A DNA stretch of 64,000 nt from a virus, in IMG/VR virus record IMGVR_UViG_3300044825_002669, positions 36,591-100,590 of that record. One strand, written 5' to 3'. Shown here piece by piece: positions 57,658 through 64,000 of this stretch. The translations under genes were made by a program, and so were the position numbers. Every line of letters begins with the position of its first letter. The stretch's first letter is position 1. A model generated the notes under the pieces. That model did no database searches. It had not been told where the DNA came from and was given only the letters and a program-made list of their open reading frames with translations.

Positions 57658-58659
57658 ATGAAAACAGCATTAATAACAGGAATTACAGGACAAGATGGGT
57701 CGTATCTCGCAGAATTATTACTTGAAAGGGGGTATCAAGTTCATGGAATTATTAGACGTGCTTCTTTAATTAATACACATAGGATTGACCATATTTACGA
57801 TCAAATTAAGCTTCATTATGGAGATCTTACAGATTCGACAAATCTTGTAAGAGTCATTCAACAAGTTCAACCTGATGAGATTTATAATTTAGGGGCACAG
57901 AGTCATGTAAAGGTATCTTTTGAGATGCCTGAATATACAGGACAGACTGACGCTTTAGGGACACTTCGCATTCTTGAGGCAGTTCGTCTTCTGGGTATGG
58001 AAAATAAAACTAGAATTTATCAAGCATCCACTTCAGAGATGTTTGGTAAAGTTCAGGAGATTCCACAAAAAGAAACTACACCTTTTTATCCTCGTTCACC
58101 TTATGGAGTTGCAAAAGTTTATGGATACTGGATTGTCAAAAACTACCGAGAGTCTTATGGATTACACGCAAGTTCTGGAATTCTTTTCAATCATGAATCC
58201 CCTAGAAGAGGAGAAACTTTTGTCACACGAAAAATCACTAGAGGATTATCATCTATTTCAACTGGGCAGCAAGATATACTATATCTCGGCAATCTGAACG
58301 CAAAACGAGACTGGGGACACGCTAAGGACTTTGTAGAGGCTATGTGGTTGATGCTCCAACAGGATGAACCAGATGATTATGTCATAGCTACTGGAGAGCA
58401 GTATTCGGTGCGTGAGTTTGTTGAGGAAGCAGCACCATACTTTGGTATGAATATTGTATGGGAAGGTGAAGGACTTAATGAAGTTGGTATTGATAAGAAT
58501 ACTAAAAGAGAGGTTGTGAGAGTGAGTCCTAAATATTTCCGACCTGCTGAAGTAGAGACCTTATTAGGTGATGCCACTAAGGCAAAGGAGAAACTAGGTT
58601 GGGAACCTAAAATTTCTTTTAAACAATTAGTTGAGGATATGTGTATTAATGGACAGTGA
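57658..58659 (+). CDS. gmd: GDP-mannose 4,6-dehydratase
   Basis: 333 residues. Extended SDR: NAD-binding [20 protein letters not shown], the [16 protein letters not shown] segment, the catalytic YxxxK in [11 protein letters not shown] and [17 protein letters not shown]. It converts GDP-mannose to GDP-4-keto-6-deoxymannose. Overlaps the next gene by 11 bases. Confidence 0.95.
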   Translation: MKTALITGITGQDGSYLAELLLERGYQVHGIIRRASLINTHRIDHIYDQIKLHYGDLTDSTNLVRVIQQVQPDEIYNLGAQSHVKVSFEMPEYTGQTDALGTLRILEAVRLLGMENKTRIYQASTSEMFGKVQEIPQKETTPFYPRSPYGVAKVYGYWIVKNYRESYGLHASSGILFNHESPRRGETFVTRKITRGLSSISTGQQDILYLGNLNAKRDWGHAKDFVEAMWLMLQQDEPDDYVIATGEQYSVREFVEEAAPYFGMNIVWEGEGLNEVGIDKNTKREVVRVSPKYFRPAEVETLLGDATKAKEKLGWEPKISFKQLVEDMCINGQ

Positions 58660-59608
58660 TTCTAAAGTATTAGTTTGTGGCGCCAACGGAATGGTTGGTT
58701 CGGCAATCGTGAGAAATCTTGAAAGTAAAGGTTATACCAACATCATCAAAGGGACTCGTAAATCTGTAGATTTTACAGATGAACTAATAACTGATGAGTA
58801 TATTCAATCTGTAGAACCTGAGTATGTGTTTGTTGCTGCTGCCAAAGTTGGCGGTATTATGGCAAATAGCAACTATAAGGCAGATTTTTTAACTGAGAAT
58901 CTTCGTATTCAAACTAACATTATTGATTCTGCTTATCGTTGTGGTGTAAAAAAACTTCTCTTTTTAGGATCTTCTTGTATATATCCGAAGTTTGCGACTC
59001 AACCTATTACTGAAGATCAGTTGATGTGTGGTCCTCTAGAACCAACTAATGATGCCTATGCAATTGCTAAGATTGCTGGTATTATGATGTGTCAAGCATA
59101 TCGTCAGCAGCACGGGTTTAATGCTATCTCATTGATGCCTACGAATCTTTATGGACCAAATGATAACTTTGATTTGGAAACCTCTCACGTTCTTCCAGCA
59201 ATGATTGCAAAGTTTCATCATGCTAAGAAGAATCAATATACTATTGACATGGGAGGTCCTTGGTATGGTTCGGTAAAACTTTGGGGTGATGGTTCTGCGA
59301 TGCGTGAATTTTTACACGTTGATGATCTTGCAGAAGCTTGTTATGTTTGTATGCAAAAATATGATGAACCAGAACATGTTAATGTTGGAACTGGAGAAGA
59401 TATAACAATTAAAGAACTTGCGGAAACTATTTCTAGAGTAGTTGGGTTTATGGGTGATATTGAATGGGATACGACAAAACCAAATGGAACTCCTAGAAAA
59501 GTTTTGAATATTAATAAGATTAAATCTCTTGGTTGGGAACCAAAAATTTCTCTTAATGCGGGAATTAAAAAAACTTATGAATGGGGTTTAAAAAATGATA
59601 GGATTTAA
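58649..59608 (+). CDS. wcaG: GDP-L-fucose synthase
   Basis: 319 residues from ATG 58649. [18 protein letters not shown] (NADP site), [17 protein letters not shown] and the YAIAK catalytic pair. It is the epimerase-reductase that finishes GDP-L-fucose from the gmd product. The 14-base overlap with the fucosyltransferase gene couples production and use of GDP-fucose. Confidence 0.95.
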   Translation: MDSDSKVLVCGANGMVGSAIVRNLESKGYTNIIKGTRKSVDFTDELITDEYIQSVEPEYVFVAAAKVGGIMANSNYKADFLTENLRIQTNIIDSAYRCGVKKLLFLGSSCIYPKFATQPITEDQLMCGPLEPTNDAYAIAKIAGIMMCQAYRQQHGFNAISLMPTNLYGPNDNFDLETSHVLPAMIAKFHHAKKNQYTIDMGGPWYGSVKLWGDGSAMREFLHVDDLAEACYVCMQKYDEPEHVNVGTGEDITIKELAETISRVVGFMGDIEWDTTKPNGTPRKVLNINKIKSLGWEPKISLNAGIKKTYEWGLKNDRI

Positions 59609-60386
59609 TTATCTTGGTAAGCAAGGTAGACTTGCCAATCAAATGTTTCAATATTCTGCTTTAAAAGGAATTGCCAGAAAACATGGATACACTTGGTGTA
59701 TACCACCAAGTAACTTCAGTAATCCCTATTATGAACATCAATTATTTGAAATTTTTAATTTACCATCATTAACTAATATTTCGTATTTACCTCAAGATTT
59801 TCCTATAATACAAGAAAGAGGATTTGAGTTTGATGAAAAACTATTTGAAACATGTCCAGATAATATTAATTTATATGGATATTTTCAAACAGAAAAATAT
59901 TTTAAACATATTGAAAATGAAATCCGAGAAGATTTTTCTTTCAAGGATGAAATAATCGATCCATGTAAAAAAATGATAGATGAACTTGGTGATTGTATAT
60001 CGTTGCACGTAAGAAGAACGGATTATGTTTCTAACTGTATTGAACATCCTCCTTTAAGTTTAGATTACTATAGTCAAGCATTAAATTATTTTGATGAAAA
60101 TGCTAGAGTAATTATTTTTTCTGATGATGTTGATTGGTGTAAAGCTCAAGAAATTTTTAAATCAGACAGATTTTTAATATCAGAATCTAAAAATAATGCG
60201 ATAGATTTATGTTTGATGACATTATGTAATGGTCATATTATTGCTAATTCTTCGTATTCTTGGTGGGGATGTTGGTTATCTAACTCTATCGTAAAAATTG
60301 CCCCAACTAAATGGTTTGGTACAACTGGAGATACAGCAAAAAACAATACGAAAGATCTTATTCCAAGTGATTGGATTGTAATTTAG
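59595..60386 (+). CDS. GT11 alpha-1,2-fucosyltransferase
   Basis: 263 residues. GRLANQMFQYSALKGIARKH at the start, SLHVRRTDYV (the GDP-fucose HxRRxDY motif, about 137-145) and ANSSYSWWGCWLS are family signatures. It transfers fucose from GDP-fucose to a galactose-type acceptor; the acceptor here is unknown (virion glycan or host surface). Confidence 0.9.
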   Translation: MIGFNYLGKQGRLANQMFQYSALKGIARKHGYTWCIPPSNFSNPYYEHQLFEIFNLPSLTNISYLPQDFPIIQERGFEFDEKLFETCPDNINLYGYFQTEKYFKHIENEIREDFSFKDEIIDPCKKMIDELGDCISLHVRRTDYVSNCIEHPPLSLDYYSQALNYFDENARVIIFSDDVDWCKAQEIFKSDRFLISESKNNAIDLCLMTLCNGHIIANSSYSWWGCWLSNSIVKIAPTKWFGTTGDTAKNNTKDLIPSDWIVI

Positions 60387-60396
60387 GAGAATAAAC

Positions 60397-61983
60397 ATGA
60401 GTTGGAATTTAATTACTTTTTCATATGGGTCGAAACAATACTATGAAGCACAATTATTTTTATCCTCTTTTTTGGAAAAACATAACGTAAACTCGTATAA
60501 TTATGATGAGTCTTATTTGAAAAATACTAAATTTTATGAGGATAATAAAAATTATTTACGTAGAGAAAATAAGTATGGGTGGTGTGCTTGGAAACCATTT
60601 CTTATCATTGAAACAATGAAAAAATTGAAAGAAGGTGATAAAATAGTACTTTGTGATGTAGATGATATTATTCATCCATATACATTTTCTTATGTAGATG
60701 AAATCATGGGAGATGACCCTTCATTGTTTGTGTTGGGTGGATCCAATCAAAAAATGCAAACGAAAAGAGATTGTTTCGTTTTTATGGATTGTGACGAAGA
60801 AGATTACTGGGATTCAGTGCAATTAGAGGCAGGAATTACATTTTGGAGAGTGTGCGAAGAATCTAAACAAATTCTTTCCGAATGGTTAAATTATTGTTTA
60901 GATGAAAGAATTAATGGGGAAGACTCTAATTTTTCTGGAAAAGAAAATTTTAAAGAATTTACTGGATGGTCTGGTAAGGATCAAAGCATTTTAACTAACA
61001 TAGCGATTAAGTATGGTCTATCCGTGGATGATGGCACAATTAGAAATTATATTGAATGTAATGCTGGAGCTTGGTATGATCGATACTTGGATTCTAAGGC
61101 TCCAATTTGTAGAGAAATTGATGTGTTACTTTTAGAATTAATTGATATATGTCCTTACATCAATAGAACTTTCCATAGCATTGTTCTTACCGTACATAAC
61201 AAAGAATTTTTACTTGATAAAGTATTAAATGGGATACAGAAAAATACTATAGGTGAATATGAATTAATTATTGTCCTTGATGGTTGTATTGATAGATCTT
61301 GTGAGATTGTTGAAAAATTTGTTAACGAATACAAATCTATTCCTATTAAAGTATTAGAAACTCCAGACATTTATGAAACAAAAGCAAATAATGTTGGAAT
61401 CAAAGAAGCAAATGGCGAATATGTAATCATTGTTCAAGATGACATGGTAATCGATGAAATTGGTTGGAATAGGAGACTAGAGAAGCCATTCAATTGTTTT
61501 GATGATGTTTTTGCCGTAACTGCTAGGACTTCCCATAACTGGATATATAATAAAGATTCAAAACATATTGGAATGAGTGAAGATCTTGATGATTGCTATT
61601 GTGACATATTAATACATTGCGATCATGCAGATAAAACTAATGTACCAAGAGATACTTTTGCTGTCAGGGGTTCTGTAAATAGAGGACCATTAATGATAAA
61701 ACTAGATGATCTTAAAACTCTAAATTATCTTGATGAGGAATATGCTCCTCTTGATATGGATGACCATGATCTTATGTTTAGAGCAAGAAAAGAACTTAAT
61801 AAAGTTTGTGGATGTTATTGGATCAATTATCAATCTGAAAATGAATGGGGTGGAACCAGAATTAATGGATCTCCTGCTCCTTGGTACTTAAAATCTCAAC
61901 ATAAAAATGTTAAAATATTTTATGATAGATATAAAGACTTTTTAGATGCTTATCGAATCATAGAAAATAGGAAAGTTAGTTAA
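60397..61983 (+). CDS. two-domain glycosyltransferase
   Basis: 528 residues. Domain 1 (1-245) has KYGWCAWKPFLIIETMKKLK and VLCDVDDIIHP, resembling bacterial sugar transferases with a DxD-like site. Domain 2 (about 262-520) is a GT2 (GT-A) fold: FHSIVLTVHNKEFLLDKVLN, IVLDGCIDRS, KANNVGIKEANGEYVIIVQD with the DD metal site, and LDMDDHDLMFRA. It probably adds two sugars of a glycan. Start supported by AGGAG. Confidence 0.8.
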   Translation: MSWNLITFSYGSKQYYEAQLFLSSFLEKHNVNSYNYDESYLKNTKFYEDNKNYLRRENKYGWCAWKPFLIIETMKKLKEGDKIVLCDVDDIIHPYTFSYVDEIMGDDPSLFVLGGSNQKMQTKRDCFVFMDCDEEDYWDSVQLEAGITFWRVCEESKQILSEWLNYCLDERINGEDSNFSGKENFKEFTGWSGKDQSILTNIAIKYGLSVDDGTIRNYIECNAGAWYDRYLDSKAPICREIDVLLLELIDICPYINRTFHSIVLTVHNKEFLLDKVLNGIQKNTIGEYELIIVLDGCIDRSCEIVEKFVNEYKSIPIKVLETPDIYETKANNVGIKEANGEYVIIVQDDMVIDEIGWNRRLEKPFNCFDDVFAVTARTSHNWIYNKDSKHIGMSEDLDDCYCDILIHCDHADKTNVPRDTFAVRGSVNRGPLMIKLDDLKTLNYLDEEYAPLDMDDHDLMFRARKELNKVCGCYWINYQSENEWGGTRINGSPAPWYLKSQHKNVKIFYDRYKDFLDAYRIIENRKVS

Positions 61984-62796
61984 ATGAGTAAACATAGAAG
62001 TTATTATTTAAATTTTATTAAAAATATATTTTCTCAAAATGGAGAAGATGGAATCATTGAAAAATTATTTGATGATTTAAAAATAAATGGAGGAGTATTA
62101 TGTGAATTTGGCGCTTGGGATGGAATTTACTTGAGCAATATTGCAAATCTTTATTTAAAAAATAAAAATTATGATTCTATTTTGATTGAATCGGATTCAT
62201 CCCGTGCAAAAGAATGCTTAGAATTATTATTAAATTACGACAATGTAGAAGTTTATAATATTTTAATTTCTTCTGATGTCAACAGTGAACATTCTATTGA
62301 TAATATTTTAAGTAAATCATCTTTTGACTTGAGTGATGATAATTTTTCTTTAATTTCTATTGATGTCGATAGTTGTGATTACTATATTTTTGACTCTCTA
62401 AAAAAATACAATCCAAAAGTAGTTGTTATTGAAACGGCGAATCAAAGTTTATATTATGGTTATAATTATGAATTAATAAGTTATGATTCTGGGTGTTCTC
62501 TGAAAAGTGCAGTGAATCTTGCTGAGGAAAAAGGATATACCCTTGTTGCACACACTGGTAATGCATTTTTTGTTAGAAATGATTTACTTGACAGATTGCC
62601 AAAAAATGATTATAGTATAAAAAACTTATACGTTGATATTTCGGAAATTATATCCTATTGTGCTGCATCTAAATCTGATGGCACCATAGGAAAATATAAT
62701 ATTTCTAATGGTGATGTATATTTTACTTCTTCTGAGTATTCTGAATTTATTGACAGTGTAAAAAGTAAACTTCTAAGTGGGGGGAAATTATTATGA
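61984..62796 (+). CDS. FkbM-like methyltransferase
   Basis: 270 residues, directly abutting the previous stop. SQNGEDGIIEKLFDDL and LCEFGAWDGIYLSNIANLYL (SAM-binding strand), then SLISIDVDSCDYYIFDSL. FkbM-type enzymes methylate sugar or polyketide hydroxyls, fitting O-methylation of a phage-made glycan. Confidence 0.75.
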   Translation: MSKHRSYYLNFIKNIFSQNGEDGIIEKLFDDLKINGGVLCEFGAWDGIYLSNIANLYLKNKNYDSILIESDSSRAKECLELLLNYDNVEVYNILISSDVNSEHSIDNILSKSSFDLSDDNFSLISIDVDSCDYYIFDSLKKYNPKVVVIETANQSLYYGYNYELISYDSGCSLKSAVNLAEEKGYTLVAHTGNAFFVRNDLLDRLPKNDYSIKNLYVDISEIISYCAASKSDGTIGKYNISNGDVYFTSSEYSEFIDSVKSKLLSGGKLL

Positions 62797-63401
62797 AAAT
62801 TTCTAGAGAAAGATGGGAAAAGGCTCAAATTGCCGAATATGCGGAATTAAATGAAACTACAGATCCCGGTGAAAGTGCTTACGAATATGCTGTAAGATCT
62901 ACATTTGAACTTTTAGGTGCTGACCTAGGTAATGATTTTGTGGATAAAGTATTAGTTGAAATTGGAACTGGATTTTATCCTGCTCTTCTTTGGGCTAAAA
63001 ACTTCAAAAGAGGTATCGCAATTGATCCACTTTTTGATAAGTGGCCTAAGCAGTATAGTGATAGGTGTTTGAATGCAGGATTAGAAATGATTTCTCATCC
63101 TTATGAAGATCTACAAATTGAAGAAGAAGTTGATGAAACATGGTTCTTTAATGTTCTTCAACATGTAATAGATCCAGAAGAACAATTAAAGAAAGCTATG
63201 CAAACTTCTAAAGTTGTTAGAATTTTTGAACCAATAGGCTGGGGAAATGGTATTCCACTAACTATTAATGAGGCGCATCCTCACATTATTTCAAAAGAAA
63301 CTATTACTAATGTAATGGGAGATTTTGGATTTATATATCAACCAAATCAAGTTGATAGATTTCATCAAGCTGAATGTTACTACGGAACTTGGAAAAAATG
63401 A
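62793..63401 (+). CDS. SAM-dependent methyltransferase, copy 1
   Basis: 202 residues. KVLVEIGTGFYPALLWAKNF (motif I), GIAIDPLF (motif II), WFFNVLQHVIDPEEQLKKA (motifs IV-V). Class I fold of type 11. ATGA overlap with the previous gene; the C-terminus ends CYYGTWKK, also seen in copy 2. Confidence 0.75.
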   Translation: MKISRERWEKAQIAEYAELNETTDPGESAYEYAVRSTFELLGADLGNDFVDKVLVEIGTGFYPALLWAKNFKRGIAIDPLFDKWPKQYSDRCLNAGLEMISHPYEDLQIEEEVDETWFFNVLQHVIDPEEQLKKAMQTSKVVRIFEPIGWGNGIPLTINEAHPHIISKETITNVMGDFGFIYQPNQVDRFHQAECYYGTWKK

Positions 63402-63991
63402 CTATTGCAATTACAAAAGAACGTTGGAATCAAGCTCAAGAAGAAGAATTGAGACTTTCCTCTATTGATATTAATCCTAGGTACTATGAAAAAATGTATT
63501 TTACCATGGCAAAATTAATGAATATAAACTTTGCCATGGATTTTGTTGATAAATCAATTATTGAGATTGGTCCTGGTCCTTTAGGTGTAACTCTCCTGAC
63601 TGAAAATTTTTCTAGTGCTATGATTGTGGAACCATTAATCTATAGGTGGGGTCAGGAATATGTTGACTATTATAATGAAAAAAATATTAAAATTGAAACG
63701 ACGCCGTATGAAGATTTAGAAATTGAAGAAGAAGTTGATGAAACATGGTTCTTTAATGTTCTTCAACATGTAATCGATCCAGAAGAACAATTGAAGAAAG
63801 CAAAAAGAACTTCTAAAGTTGTTAGAATTTTTGAACCAATTAACTACCCTGTTGAACTTGCTCACCCACATCTTTTAACACAGGAACTTTTTACTAATAT
63901 TTTTGGCAAAGAATTTGGTACTCTTTACAAAGGGGGATCTATTATAGATTTTCATACTGCTGATTGTTATTATGGTACTTGGGTAAAATAA
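63398..63991 (+). CDS. SAM-dependent methyltransferase, copy 2
   Basis: 197 residues from ATG 63398 (ATGA overlap). IEIGPGPLGVTLL for motif I and the same WFFNVLQHVIDPEEQLKKA block as copy 1, ending CYYGTWVK. A tandem paralogue whose central 134 bases are nearly identical to copy 1 although flanks have diverged. Confidence 0.75.
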   Translation: MTIAITKERWNQAQEEELRLSSIDINPRYYEKMYFTMAKLMNINFAMDFVDKSIIEIGPGPLGVTLLTENFSSAMIVEPLIYRWGQEYVDYYNEKNIKIETTPYEDLEIEEEVDETWFFNVLQHVIDPEEQLKKAKRTSKVVRIFEPINYPVELAHPHLLTQELFTNIFGKEFGTLYKGGSIIDFHTADCYYGTWVK

Positions 63992-64000
63992 TTTTTTTTT

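Overview
The window is a contiguous piece of an AT-rich, T4-like myovirus genome, almost certainly a marine cyanophage (Kyanoviridae type). The evidence is the T4 morphogenesis order neck (gp13, gp14, gp15), gp16, terminase gp17, sheath gp18, tube gp19, portal gp20, protease gp21, scaffold gp22, capsid gp23, gp3, followed by uvsY, uvsW, gp55, gp47, gp46, and the replication genes gp45, gp44, gp62, regA, gp43, uvsX, gp41, gp61, nrdA and nrdB. Typical cyanophage additions are CobS/CobT-like proteins, Hsp20, MazG, a DUF3110-like protein and a gnd (6-phosphogluconate dehydrogenase) metabolic gene. All genes but one lie on the + strand, usually with 1-4 base overlaps.

Layout: 1-16.1 kb virion assembly genes, many preceded by a T4-type late box (TATAAATA or ATAAATA); 16.1-36.1 kb recombination, late sigma factor, sliding clamp, clamp loader, polymerase, recombinase and helicase, with host-like sigma70 promoters sitting just behind or inside terminator hairpins; 36.2-41.8 kb late genes, several of which look like T4 internal head proteins with an N-terminal capsid-targeting peptide; 41.8-47.5 kb primase and a class I ribonucleotide reductase; 47.6-50.9 kb homing endonucleases, another internal-protein candidate and an endolysin; 51.6-56.6 kb a dispersed tRNA cluster (Leu, Tyr, Arg, Gly, Asn, Ser, Pro, Ile plus two tRNA-like elements) interleaved with small genes, an HNH endonuclease, a metalloprotease-like protein and gnd; 57.3-64 kb a sugar cassette (phosphomannose isomerase cupin, gmd, GDP-fucose synthase, a GT11 fucosyltransferase, a two-domain glycosyltransferase and three methyltransferases).

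The standout system is at 42.8-46.3 kb. nrdA is physically broken into two genes that carry the two halves of a split intein, and a free-standing GIY-YIG endonuclease gene sits in the break (a fractured gene). The break falls directly before the cysteine expected to be the thiyl-radical residue, so NrdA should be active only after protein trans-splicing. This endonuclease gene and two others (47595 and 52676) each have a perfect inverted repeat ending just before the ATG and a late promoter box placed so that late transcripts lose the 5' arm. That is the logic known for T4 I-TevI, here seen three times.

Other points of note are a set of putative gp21-processed, packaged proteins that includes a nucleotidyltransferase and an HExxH protein; a multi-hairpin RNA with a terminator ahead of the sugar cassette; three matching dyad-bearing promoters in the tRNA region; a 29-bp tandem repeat; and a 134-bp near-identical block shared by two adjacent methyltransferase genes. 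All assignments come from reading the sequence and from recalled family features. No database search was run.
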